Origin: an uncultured Fibrobacter sp.
GTDB taxonomy: Bacteria > Fibrobacterota > Fibrobacteria > Fibrobacterales > Fibrobacteraceae
Direction: 5' to 3'
Assembly (NCBI RefSeq): GCF_900316465.1
Contig: NZ_ONDD01000004.1
Span: 1-64,000 of the forward strand
Length of the DNA: 64,000 nucleotides
Shown here: one piece after another, positions 42,346 through 50,948 of the stretch
Numbering within the stretch: position 1 is the stretch's first letter
Layout: each line of letters starts with the position of its first letter
The notes under the pieces: model-generated
What the model was told of the DNA's origin: nothing
Databases searched by the model: none
The model's input: the letters and a program-made list of their open reading frames with translations, nothing else
Made by a program: the position numbers and the translations under genes

Positions 42346-44060
42346 TCCGCTTTAGCAATAATCGTAATGGTCAGAGTGTCGCGCATAGAGGGGTCAGCGA
42401 CACTTTGGGCAATCAGTTGAGCCTTTTCGCCAATTCCGCTTTCAAGCGCAATCAGGTAGTTCGACGAAATTTCCTGTTCTTCTTCACACGATTCAGACTT
42501 GTAGTTACTACTGTTGTTCAGGTAGTCAAGCGTTTTGCACGGCACATACCAGGCAATGTCTGAACCAATAATATCCCAAGAAGTTTTGGAATTTGGAGTC
42601 ATCAAGAAGTCAAAGTTTTCGAAACGCATGGTGTCGCCAACAGCAAGAACCTTTTCGTTTAGCGGAACGTCTTTTTCGGAATCGTAGAACTTCATTTCTT
42701 TTAAGAGGCCGGGCTGCTGAACCATGGTGTAGAGCTGCAGCACGTAACGCAGGCTGTCAGGAATGCCTTGGTCGTACGGGTCGGAATTCAAACGAAGGTA
42801 ATGCAAGTAATACGGGCCTTCGGGCATGTCTCCGCTCACCTTAAAGCTTCCGCCGTAAACGCTGCTGATTTTGGCCTGAGACTTCTTTTTCTTGTCCAAA
42901 ATTTCAATAGATACGTTCTGGAAATTTTCGTCGTTGTAGTTCTGAATCCAGTGTTTGACGATTACGGAATCTCCCTTCTTGTAGTCACCGATCCACACGA
43001 ACTGTTCCTGACGTAAGTTGTACTTGTACGTACCAATGTCGTCTTTAGGACGGGTGCGCTCGTAAGCTTCGCCGGGGTACTTGATTGAATCCGGATTAGA
43101 GAAATATTCGCCCTGTTCAAGTTCGCGGGCTTTGGTAATGGCTTCAAAGAAGGCGTACGGGCCTGTCCAAATGCTAGAGAAAGATTCAGGCTTGATCTTG
43201 ATCGACCAGTTCACGGAATCATTCGGTACCAGCATGGTATCGAGATTCGTTTTTGAAGAACCGAGTTCCTTGTCGCCATCGGTAAGCTTGTAGAGAATAA
43301 TGTTTTCGCCGACGGTGGTGAGGTTTACGCTGTAGCCTTCGTTAGCGGAGAATGCGATAGACACTTCCTTGGGCGCGTTGTCAATTAAAAGAATGCCGCG
43401 CAAGGTGTCGCTCATCTTCATGGAAATCTTTTCGTCTTCGCCTGTGTACTTGTAATAAGTCGTATCAACGACGACCTTGAGCTTCATGCTGGATTCATCG
43501 CTGAATTCGCCTTCAAGTTCAAGGAAGTAGTGGTTGTCGTTAAAGGTTACGAAGGTGTTGGAATCCCTGAAAGTTGCAGAAGAATCTGCACCAAAGCTGG
43601 GTATCAAGGCGTTTCTATAAACGGAATCTTTGCGGGCTGCCGTTTTGGGGGCAGCCTTGGTTGCCTGCAGGTAATCTCCGTATTCGCTCTTGATTCGAAT
43701 TTGGTCATTTTCAATGTTAGAGGTGCTTGCGAATACCTTGATGCGACTGCCTTTCGGGAATTCGCCCAAGTATAGCGGCATCGTGGTTGCCGTGCTGTCA
43801 AGGTAAATTTCGCTTTCGTCCATTTTGGAGGAATCACCCTTGAACAGTTCCAAGTAAATGCGGAGCGTGTCGCCGAGTTTGACGGTATCCTTGTAGTCAA
43901 GGTCTGCACGAGTGCTCAAGGAGCTACTCGACCTGAACGAAGGAACCGAGGAACTGGACTCTTCGTCAGAGGCCGAAGAACTGGAGTCGTCGCCGCATGC
44001 GGTAAAGGCGACGGTCATGAATAATGCTGCACTAAGGCTAAATAGTTTCTTGAACTGCAT
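42342..44060 (-). CDS. Lipoprotein with Ser-rich linker, unknown function
   Basis: The 572-residue protein has a lipoprotein signal with Cys in FTACGDDSSSS and a Ser/Glu-rich linker up to residue 50, the style of Fibrobacter lipoproteins. The remainder is beta-rich with several repeats of about 90 residues (DSS, KLKVVVDTTYYKYTG) and no known domain. It lies 10 bases after the beta-helix protein gene and likely forms an operon with it, so it may help bind or process the same polysaccharide. Confidence 0.75.
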   Translation of the reverse strand: MQFKKLFSLSAALFMTVAFTACGDDSSSSASDEESSSSVPSFRSSSSLSTRADLDYKDTVKLGDTLRIYLELFKGDSSKMDESEIYLDSTATTMPLYLGEFPKGSRIKVFASTSNIENDQIRIKSEYGDYLQATKAAPKTAARKDSVYRNALIPSFGADSSATFRDSNTFVTFNDNHYFLELEGEFSDESSMKLKVVVDTTYYKYTGEDEKISMKMSDTLRGILLIDNAPKEVSIAFSANEGYSVNLTTVGENIILYKLTDGDKELGSSKTNLDTMLVPNDSVNWSIKIKPESFSSIWTGPYAFFEAITKARELEQGEYFSNPDSIKYPGEAYERTRPKDDIGTYKYNLRQEQFVWIGDYKKGDSVIVKHWIQNYNDENFQNVSIEILDKKKKSQAKISSVYGGSFKVSGDMPEGPYYLHYLRLNSDPYDQGIPDSLRYVLQLYTMVQQPGLLKEMKFYDSEKDVPLNEKVLAVGDTMRFENFDFLMTPNSKTSWDIIGSDIAWYVPCKTLDYLNNSSNYKSESCEEEQEISSNYLIALESGIGEKAQLIAQSVADPSMRDTLTITIIAKAD

Positions 44061-44070
44061 TTGGTGTCTC

Positions 44071-47000
44071 CTAGTTCAGGATATAGAATTGCTGCTCGGC
44101 GGTGAATGCTTCGCCGATTACGCGAAGAATATATTTGCCGGTGGGGAAGGCCATGGCCTTAAACTTGAAGTGGGTTTTCTTTTCGCCAGCGAGGTCGCGG
44201 GCTGCGACAGTAAGCATGCGCTTTCCGAATTCGTTCACGATTTCAATCTGCACGAACTGCGGGTAACCGACTGTCAAGTCAAAGTCGCACTCCAAACTGT
44301 AAATGTCGATGTTTACCTTGGTAAGCGTATAACCGCCGTCCATGGCTTCACCGCCAACAGAACGAGAGTTGTCGAAGTAGCCGACATAGAGCGATGGCGC
44401 GAATTCCTTGCCTGCGGCGGCACTGGGCAAAACGGTTTCACCCGGTTCTACGGCGGTAAGAATCAGCGTGTACAGCTGTGAGGGGTGCTTGCGCTTGAAG
44501 AATTCCGTGAGGGTCGGGGTTCTTACGAATGCGCCGAGAGGAGCCTTCGGGTTGATTGTGATAATGCCCAAGAAGTCTGCGTATTTGGTGTCAACGCCAC
44601 CACCCGAATTCTTGCGGATGTTGAACTGGCCGCCCTTTTGCTGCGGGATATTTGCCGGAGCGTTTTCCCAAGTGAGTTCGTAGTCAACCCAGTCGACGCC
44701 CAGCTTCTGGTCGCCGAAGTTCATGTCCTTGCTGGTTTCTTTAAGGCCAAAGATGTTCAGCTGCACGGGCTTCTTGATAGAATCCTTGTTGAATTCCAAC
44801 TTGAGAGCTGCGTCGAACAGCGGGCCCGGCAAAGAAGACAGGTCAAATCGCAGATAGATCTTTCCGGCGTTTCCGGTCGTCACGTTTGCGACATGCAGTT
44901 CTTGGTCGGAGTTGTGCGGGCTAAAGTTGTCAAATTCTGAAATCCAGGTGGCGGCACCCTTACCGCTCGGGAATCCGTTGCCGGTATTGTCGAGCGTGGT
45001 ATAGTGCAGGTCGAACACGTAAACCTTACCGGTGTCAGAGCCAGTCTGGTATCCGTCGTCGGCGGTAAAGATAATGTTGTAGCGGCCGCTTGCCGTAAAC
45101 GAAACGTCGGTCTCGTAAGCCATGCTGTCCGAGAACACGACCTTTCCGGGGCCAAGTCCCTTCGTCCAGCGCACGGGGTCTTCGCAAAGACCGTCGCCAC
45201 GACCGTCATCGACCACGGAACCCTTCATTCTAAGCAGGTTGGGCTGCACGATCACCATTTCGTCAGGAATGAATGCCTGAGGCTTTTCGTTTGCGCCAAG
45301 CTTCGGAGCGTAGCCCGTAAACAGCGGAATCATCACACCGCCGTTGGGGGTGTGCTTCAAGTCTTTTCCGTACAGCGACTTGATTTTAGATCCCTTTCTG
45401 GATTCTTCGACAATAGTGGGGTAAGCGTTTCCGCGGGTAAGCGTTTCGCGAAGGCCCGTAATCGAAAGTCCAGAGTTGTCGTTAATGAACATCGGACGGT
45501 CTTTTGCCTTGTCGCTTGCAACGATTTCAACACCGATGAGTTCGGCGTGAGCCTTGTTGAAGTTCTGGATAATCGTGTTGCCTTTCTTGGCCGTAAGCCC
45601 GAGAATCCAAATGTGACCACCGTTATTGGTAATCTTCGGACCCTTGGTGTCGCCAATCAAGGCCACCTGGCGTCCCCACAACTTCTGGTAGTTCAGCTGG
45701 AGGGTTCCAAGCGTTACGTCTTCGAGGTAAATGTCGCCGCCACCGACTTCGGCGGTTTCGAGCGAGCGCACCATCATGTTCTTCAGGAGCAGGTTGCGCT
45801 TTGCCTTCAAAATAATTCCGCTACCGAATTCCGAGAAACGTTCAATCGTGAGTTCGTTGAATGCGCCGGCTTCGATAATGAACTTGCCCTTACCGTCAAT
45901 ACGGCCTTCGATACCGATAATCTGGCGAATGCGGTTACGGATGTAAATGTCGCGGTTGATTGTCCAGCGGCCTCCCGGCGGGAAGTAGAGCGTTTCGGCG
46001 CCGTCATCAATTGCGTCTTGAATAGCCTTTGAGTCGTCGGAACCCGTGTTTGATTTTCCACCGTAGTCGCCGGCAATGGTAATCCAGTTGTCGGGCTTCT
46101 GTTCCGGGTATGCCGGCGTTTCTGCAACAGCCAAGCGCATCGACTGCTTGGGGCTGTGGCAAAGTTGCTTGGTTTCTTGTGTCGAGAATTCGATGATTTC
46201 GCCCTGGATCATTTCCTCGTTGTAGCCTTTCTTCTTGGAATTGATCATGGTCTTGTAACGCGAAACCTTCATGGACCTGGCGAACAGGTGGCTTTCGTTC
46301 AAAATGGCTGTAGTGGGCTTGACCTTCTTGTTTCCGCTATCGAATTCCAGCAAACCATCAAGCAAACTCATGATGGCGAAATCGCCGTGGTTGTAAACAG
46401 CAGGAACGTAACCCTTGAATCGGAGAGCTCGAACAGCAAGGTTCATGTTGTCGTTTTCAAGGCCGTACTTTCTCTGGCCGCCCATGGTTACATGTTCGAG
46501 CGTTGCCGTTCCCGTTTCGCCCTTGGCGTAAACACCGACGTTAAAACCGTTGATTTCGACATTCTTGAGCAAAAGCGGACCAATGCCTTCGGTAAAGCCG
46601 AGGTCAATACCGTACACACCCAGGGAGTCTCCGGAATGGATCTTGACGTTGTGGATTGTGCCTTGGTTCGAAGCGTTAAATTGGATGCCGATTGCACCCG
46701 GGTTTCCTTTACCGGTACGGATCGTCATATCGCGGACGGCGTTTCTGTACTTGGGGCCGGGGCCTTCACCTGTAAAAATGACTGCTTTCGGAAATTCAGG
46801 ATTGTCAAAACCGTAGGTGTTGTCTGCCAATTGCAGAATGGTTCCGCCAATGCTTTGACCTTGCAAAATCGTACGACGGCTCGAAGATTCCTGTTTTTTG
46901 GTAACAGGCCAAGTCAATCCATCGGTAATCTTGTAGATACCATGGGGTAAGTAAATAATATAGTCGCCATCGGGGTGGTCGTTCAAGGCCCTCTGAATAG

Positions 47001-47145
47001 CTTCGGTGTCATCGGTTTTGCCGTCACCCTTAGCATAATATGGGTCTTTTGTGACATTAATAATCTTGGACGCCATGGGGAATTCCACCTGGGCGCACAC
47101 AGAAACTGCAAAAAAGACAATAAAAAAGAATAGGGTCCTGTACAT
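44071..47145 (-). CDS. Secreted pectate-lyase-like (Pectate_lyase_3) beta-helix protein
   Basis: The 1024-residue protein starts with a signal peptide (1-18, ending VCAQ). Two pectate-lyase-3 type regions appear at about 22-340 (AKGDGKTDDTEAIQRALND, IYLPHGIYKITD) and 355-620 (GDYGGKSNTGSDDSKAIQDAIDDG, LYFPPGGRWTI). A DNRLRE-like beta domain (about 740-900, DLSSLPGPLFDAALKLEF) and a sorting-like C-terminus (GKRMLTVAARDLAGEKKTHF, then GKYILRVIG) follow. Catalytic residues cannot be placed; a lyase or hydrolase on pectin-like or other glycans is expected from the fold. A GAGGT site precedes the ATG. Confidence 0.82.
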   Translation of the reverse strand: MYRTLFFFIVFFAVSVCAQVEFPMASKIINVTKDPYYAKGDGKTDDTEAIQRALNDHPDGDYIIYLPHGIYKITDGLTWPVTKKQESSSRRTILQGQSIGGTILQLADNTYGFDNPEFPKAVIFTGEGPGPKYRNAVRDMTIRTGKGNPGAIGIQFNASNQGTIHNVKIHSGDSLGVYGIDLGFTEGIGPLLLKNVEINGFNVGVYAKGETGTATLEHVTMGGQRKYGLENDNMNLAVRALRFKGYVPAVYNHGDFAIMSLLDGLLEFDSGNKKVKPTTAILNESHLFARSMKVSRYKTMINSKKKGYNEEMIQGEIIEFSTQETKQLCHSPKQSMRLAVAETPAYPEQKPDNWITIAGDYGGKSNTGSDDSKAIQDAIDDGAETLYFPPGGRWTINRDIYIRNRIRQIIGIEGRIDGKGKFIIEAGAFNELTIERFSEFGSGIILKAKRNLLLKNMMVRSLETAEVGGGDIYLEDVTLGTLQLNYQKLWGRQVALIGDTKGPKITNNGGHIWILGLTAKKGNTIIQNFNKAHAELIGVEIVASDKAKDRPMFINDNSGLSITGLRETLTRGNAYPTIVEESRKGSKIKSLYGKDLKHTPNGGVMIPLFTGYAPKLGANEKPQAFIPDEMVIVQPNLLRMKGSVVDDGRGDGLCEDPVRWTKGLGPGKVVFSDSMAYETDVSFTASGRYNIIFTADDGYQTGSDTGKVYVFDLHYTTLDNTGNGFPSGKGAATWISEFDNFSPHNSDQELHVANVTTGNAGKIYLRFDLSSLPGPLFDAALKLEFNKDSIKKPVQLNIFGLKETSKDMNFGDQKLGVDWVDYELTWENAPANIPQQKGGQFNIRKNSGGGVDTKYADFLGIITINPKAPLGAFVRTPTLTEFFKRKHPSQLYTLILTAVEPGETVLPSAAAGKEFAPSLYVGYFDNSRSVGGEAMDGGYTLTKVNIDIYSLECDFDLTVGYPQFVQIEIVNEFGKRMLTVAARDLAGEKKTHFKFKAMAFPTGKYILRVIGEAFTAEQQFYILN

Positions 47146-47241
47146 ACTAACCTCGTTTGTAAATATATATAAATAAATGTAAGTGGGAATTAAAAAAGAA
47201 AAACGAACAATTAAATATGTAATTTGTCTAACATTTTTCCA

Positions 47242-47967
47242 TTATTTAGGGCATTTTTCGTACACAAAGGGGTTATGATCCCCTTGAACCTTAAAAATTC
47301 GGCGGTCTCGCTCACATTCCCTGGGGGTTACGGGGTACATTTTATTCCAGGCTTCAAAAAGCTGACGGTCCTGTTTGGATAAATTAACGCCGTAGGTTTT
47401 TTCCATGTAAAGGCTTGCTCGGGCTATGATTCCTCGAGCTTCTTCTCGGGGTTGGGCCTTTTTTAGCTTGAAATCTACAATGGTCTTGCAGCCGCCGTAC
47501 ATGGGTTCTGGGTCATTAGTCCACTGGCTGTACATAAAGTTGTTGCGGTCGCCGTTGACTTCGCCAATGGCGGGGTACAGGTTGTGCATGTCGCCTTCCA
47601 TGATTTTGAAGGTCGTGTCGTTCGCGCTGCAGTTCTTGCGACCTCCATCGCGCCAGCAGGGGAGGTGCTGTCCCATATTGTGGGCGGTTACCATGTGCTC
47701 CCATTCAATGCGCTCGGCGCGCTTAAAACTCTTGCGTTTCGGATTTTCGCGCGGCTTGAAGTTGCAGCTTGAAAAGTCGACGTTCTTCTTGTCGTCGTAT
47801 CGGCAACCGCAGTAAAGAGTTTCTTGAAGTTCGCCGTAATACACGCGCCTCAGCTGCTTGCTCGCGTCGCGGTAGTTGTAATGCTGCGGGGCTGCTGTCG
47901 GGTCTACGCGCGACCAGGCAATAGCGATAAAAACCGCCAGAAGCAGTATAATTCCAAAACTTTTCAT
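47242..47967 (-). CDS. Secreted endonuclease I family protein
   Basis: The 241-residue protein has a signal peptide (1-19) and the endonuclease I (EndA/Dns) pattern: WEHMVTAHNMGQHLPCWRDGGRKNC with catalytic His, GDMHNLYPAIGEVNGDRNNF, and ARASLYMEKTYG. Such enzymes cut DNA and RNA outside or in the periplasm, yielding nucleotides or removing DNA from biofilm. The ATG at 47967 was chosen because the signal peptide begins there; an earlier ATG (47988) has the same frame. Confidence 0.88.
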   Translation of the reverse strand: MKSFGIILLLAVFIAIAWSRVDPTAAPQHYNYRDASKQLRRVYYGELQETLYCGCRYDDKKNVDFSSCNFKPRENPKRKSFKRAERIEWEHMVTAHNMGQHLPCWRDGGRKNCSANDTTFKIMEGDMHNLYPAIGEVNGDRNNFMYSQWTNDPEPMYGGCKTIVDFKLKKAQPREEARGIIARASLYMEKTYGVNLSKQDRQLFEAWNKMYPVTPRECERDRRIFKVQGDHNPFVYEKCPK

Positions 47968-48006
47968 ATAAAAACCATGTAGTAACATGAAGTAAGATAG
48001 TAAGAT

Positions 48007-48032
48007 GTCATTCCCGCGTAGGCGGGAATCTC
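48007..48032. repeat. REP-like palindrome between endonuclease and folC
   Basis: GTCATTCCCGCG-TA-GGCGGGAATC forms a hairpin with CCCGC and GCGGG arms. A related copy is at 60198-60278 and a coding version at 28411-28434. The remainder of the 48033-48194 gap is unremarkable up to the folC promoter. Confidence 0.7.
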
Positions 48033-48182
48033 CTCTTGTATTTGAAAAAAGCGTTTTTTATTTAAATGGAAAAGGAGATGCTGTCCCCGTTGCCGAGGAT
48101 CATATCCACTAAGCAGCAAAGCTGCAAGTGGCTATTGTCATCAAGTGCGGCATGACAATATGGTGGAGTATGTACGATTAGC

Positions 48183-48190
48183 TATATTTG
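48183..48190 (+). promoter_or_regulatory. -7 box directly before folC
   Basis: A perfect TATATTTG, followed by GCGC and the ATG at 48195. Confidence 0.5.
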
Positions 48191-48194
48191 GCGC

Positions 48195-49490
48195 ATGCAA
48201 TCGCTTGGTATGGATTATTTGAATTCTAGGCTCATGTTCGGCATGGTGCCGGGGCTTGAATCGACTCGCAAACTCTGCAACGCTCTCGGAAATCCTGAAC
48301 GATCTTTCAAGACAATCCATATCGTCGGTACGAATGGCAAGGGCTCAACGAGCTATTACCTCGCGGGCGTTTTGCAGGCCCATGGTTTTAAGACTGGGCT
48401 TTTCACGAGCCCGCATCTGGTAAGCCTTCGCGAACGTATTCGTGTAAACGACAATCCCATTAGTGACGCTGATTTGGATCGTTTGCTTCTCCAGGTGAAG
48501 GCTGCAGCAGAACAGGTGCAGGTGGAGCCGACCTTCTTTGAGGTCTTGACACTTGTGTCGTTTTTGTATTACGCCGAGCAGGGTGTAGACGTGGTTTCGA
48601 TGGAAGCAGGCATGGGCGGCCGCTTGGACAGTACGGCGGTGGCATGCGGCAATATCGTGGTGCTCACGAGTATCGGACTTGAACACACCGAAGTTCTGGG
48701 CCCCACCGAAAGCGCCATTCTTAAAGAAAAGATGGCTGTTGTCGAAGCGGACCGTCGCCGCAATAAGACTTTTGTCGTTGGAGGCCTTTCCGAAGAATTA
48801 CTGGCAGAAGCCCGTGCTTATGCAAGCGAACTTGGTGCAGAATGTTTCGTTCCTGCGATTCGGACCGACATCAAACTCCCGAATCTGGGCCACCATTACA
48901 TTGAAAACGCAAGCCTTTCTTTGGCTGCCGCCGAAAGCTTTGTTCACAGTGTGGGTCGCGTTTTTGACGATTCTCTCGCCTTAAAAACGCTTGAAACCCG
49001 TTCCTGGGCTGGCCGCATGCAGCAGTTGACCGATAAAAATGGGGTGGTTCGCTACATTCTGGATGGGGCGCATAATTCTCATGCGGTGCGTCGCTTGGTT
49101 GAAACCTTGGCGGAATATTACCCCGGTACCAAGTTCCACTGCGTTTTCGGAGCCCTTAAAGATAAAGATGTGGGCGAAATGCTCAAGTTGATGGCTCCAT
49201 TTGTAAGTCACTGGCATATAACCAAGACTCCTTACCCGCGTTTCCGCGAACTGGACGATTTGCGCTCGGAACTCTCGAATTTGGGCTTGAAAGTTGCTAG
49301 CGAAGGCGAACTCAGCCGAAATTTTTTGGACCAAGTTGCCGAAATTGCCTCTGTAGATAACGAAAATATTCCTGTTTTAGTGACCGGCAGCCTCTATATG
49401 ATTGGCGAAACGGTGCAGGCCCTCAAGGACGATTTTGATGGTTTGGCTTTTTTCCGTGGCCTTGAACCCTCGACTAACGAGCACCGCTAA
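48195..49490 (+). CDS. folC: Folylpolyglutamate synthase / dihydrofolate synthase
   Basis: FolC adds glutamate to dihydropteroate and to folates. The 431 residues show the P-loop IVGTNGKGSTSYYL (TNGKGS 46-51), FTSPHLVSLRERIRVN, EAGMGGRLDSTAV and the C-terminal LDGAHNSHAVRRL and VTGSLYMIGE blocks. Length fits. TATATTTG is four bases before the ATG and no ribosome binding site is seen, so the transcript is probably leaderless. Confidence 0.95.
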   Translation: MQSLGMDYLNSRLMFGMVPGLESTRKLCNALGNPERSFKTIHIVGTNGKGSTSYYLAGVLQAHGFKTGLFTSPHLVSLRERIRVNDNPISDADLDRLLLQVKAAAEQVQVEPTFFEVLTLVSFLYYAEQGVDVVSMEAGMGGRLDSTAVACGNIVVLTSIGLEHTEVLGPTESAILKEKMAVVEADRRRNKTFVVGGLSEELLAEARAYASELGAECFVPAIRTDIKLPNLGHHYIENASLSLAAAESFVHSVGRVFDDSLALKTLETRSWAGRMQQLTDKNGVVRYILDGAHNSHAVRRLVETLAEYYPGTKFHCVFGALKDKDVGEMLKLMAPFVSHWHITKTPYPRFRELDDLRSELSNLGLKVASEGELSRNFLDQVAEIASVDNENIPVLVTGSLYMIGETVQALKDDFDGLAFFRGLEPSTNEHR

Positions 49491-49510
49491 ATTTGCGTAG
49501 AAAACAAATT

Positions 49511-49569
49511 CTGTAAACTGTTTTGGCTCCAAAGCAAATCCTGTAAATCCAAAAGTTTTTTCTTGTAAA
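49511..49569 (+). promoter_or_regulatory. Three TGTAAA motifs upstream of the V-ATPase operon
   Basis: CTGTAAA at 49511-49517 and 49541-49547 and TTGTAAA at 49563-49569 lie 22-30 bases apart. TTGTAAACTTT also occurs at 36543, upstream of xthA. The intergenic region 49491-49763 is AT-rich and otherwise featureless. They could be sites of a global regulator. Confidence 0.3.
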
Positions 49570-49763
49570 CTTTAGTTTTCGCAAATTTTGCGTTTTTATC
49601 GCCAAAAACGTGGTTTTTATCCATTATTTCAAAAAATTTGCCGTTTTTTTCGACTTTTTGTCAAAATTACTTGTATATTACTATCGAAATTTTCCCAAAA
49701 GACTCTTTTGGTGCGTTTTTTGCTATTGGAATCTTTTGGAAACGTTATTTGGAGATGATATAT

Positions 49764-50366
49764 ATGGCAGAAGACTTGCAATACCTTATGGAACGCATCC
49801 AGAAAGATGCTGTCGATAAAGCAGAAAACGAGGCGGCGGCTATCATTGCCAAGGCCAAGGAAAAGGCGGCCGATATCGTGAAGGCTGCCGAAGCCGAAGC
49901 GTCCGCCCGTCTGGAAAAGGCCGACAAGGACGCCGAAGCGTTCACGGAACGCAGCGAACGCACTCTTGAACAGTCCGCCCGCGACCTCCTGCTTTCGGTA
50001 GGCAAGAACCTTGAAAAGATGATTATGGATTTGCTGAACCTCCAGGTGGAAAAGTCCCTCGACGAATCCACCGTGAAGTCCATGCTTTTGACCCTTGCTA
50101 AGAATTATTCTTCCGACATCGAAGTGGATTTTTCTGACGCCGATGCTCGCAAGCTCAGCTCCTTTGTGATGGGCGAATTTGCCAAGCAGCTTTCCGCCGG
50201 CGTTAAGGTCGAAAGCGACAAGGGCGTCAAGTTCGGCTTCCGCGTCAAGCTCGACGGTGGCAAGGTCACTCACGAATTTACCGAAGCTGCCATGGCCGAT
50301 GCTCTCTCGGCCCTGCTCCGTCCGCAACTTTCCCGCGTTGTAAACGCCGCTGCCCAGGCCAAGTAG
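49764..50366 (+). CDS. ntpE: V-type ATPase subunit E
   Basis: The 200-residue protein has a long Ala/Lys/Glu-rich coiled coil (about 8-70) and a C-terminal globular part, the form of the peripheral stalk subunit E that holds the V1 head. It is first in the operon E-DUF2764-A-B-D-I-K-K. The start at 49764 follows GGAGATGAT. Sequence identity to known E subunits is low, but place and form agree. Confidence 0.85.
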   Translation: MAEDLQYLMERIQKDAVDKAENEAAAIIAKAKEKAADIVKAAEAEASARLEKADKDAEAFTERSERTLEQSARDLLLSVGKNLEKMIMDLLNLQVEKSLDESTVKSMLLTLAKNYSSDIEVDFSDADARKLSSFVMGEFAKQLSAGVKVESDKGVKFGFRVKLDGGKVTHEFTEAAMADALSALLRPQLSRVVNAAAQAK

Positions 50367-50373
50367 GTTAGCG

Positions 50374-50931
50374 ATGAGCTCTCCTTCTTACCTGATGGCC
50401 TCTCTTCCGATGATCGAGATGGGCGACGTTCCGCCTCTCTCCATGGAAGAGTTCCGTCACCGCTGCATCGGTGTGCTGTCCGATTCGGAAATCTCCGCCC
50501 TGGACGCGCTTCTCGATGACGGTGAATGCGAAGAATGTGACGACGAGTTCGTTCGTGCCTACAAGGCCCACGAAATCCAGATGAAGAACGTTTCAGGTAG
50601 GCTCCGCGCTGCTGCGTGGGGTCCCGATGTCCGTTTTACGGACAAGTCCTTCCCGGGCTACGATGTCACTTTCGCAAAGATGATTCAGGACGCGTTTGCC
50701 AAGTCGAATCCTATGGAAAAAGAGCAGGATATTGACAAGGCCCGTTTCTGGCTTGTGGACTCGCTCGCAGGTGTGGGCGAGGGTACCGTCAAGCATGTTT
50801 ACGCTTATGCTATTAAGCTGAAGATTTGTGAACGCTGGGCTCGCCTGACCGAAGCTGCAGGTGACAGCGCCGTATTGAATGTTATTAATGCAAACGATCC
50901 TGCATACGCCTCTGCGGCGGAGCAGGAATGA
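50374..50931 (+). CDS. DUF2764 V-ATPase operon protein
   Basis: The 185-residue protein starts MSSPSYLMASLPMIEMGD, with PPLSMEEFRHRCIGVLSDSE, and matches the DUF2764 family that sits between E and A in bacterial V-ATPase operons of Bacteroidetes, spirochetes and chlamydiae. These operons lack subunit C, so this protein may take its place as a central-stalk connector, which is inference. It begins 7 bases after ntpE and overlaps the next reading frame. Confidence 0.82.
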   Translation: MSSPSYLMASLPMIEMGDVPPLSMEEFRHRCIGVLSDSEISALDALLDDGECEECDDEFVRAYKAHEIQMKNVSGRLRAAAWGPDVRFTDKSFPGYDVTFAKMIQDAFAKSNPMEKEQDIDKARFWLVDSLAGVGEGTVKHVYAYAIKLKICERWARLTEAAGDSAVLNVINANDPAYASAAEQE

Positions 50932-50948
50932 CCGGAGGTCCATTTTCA

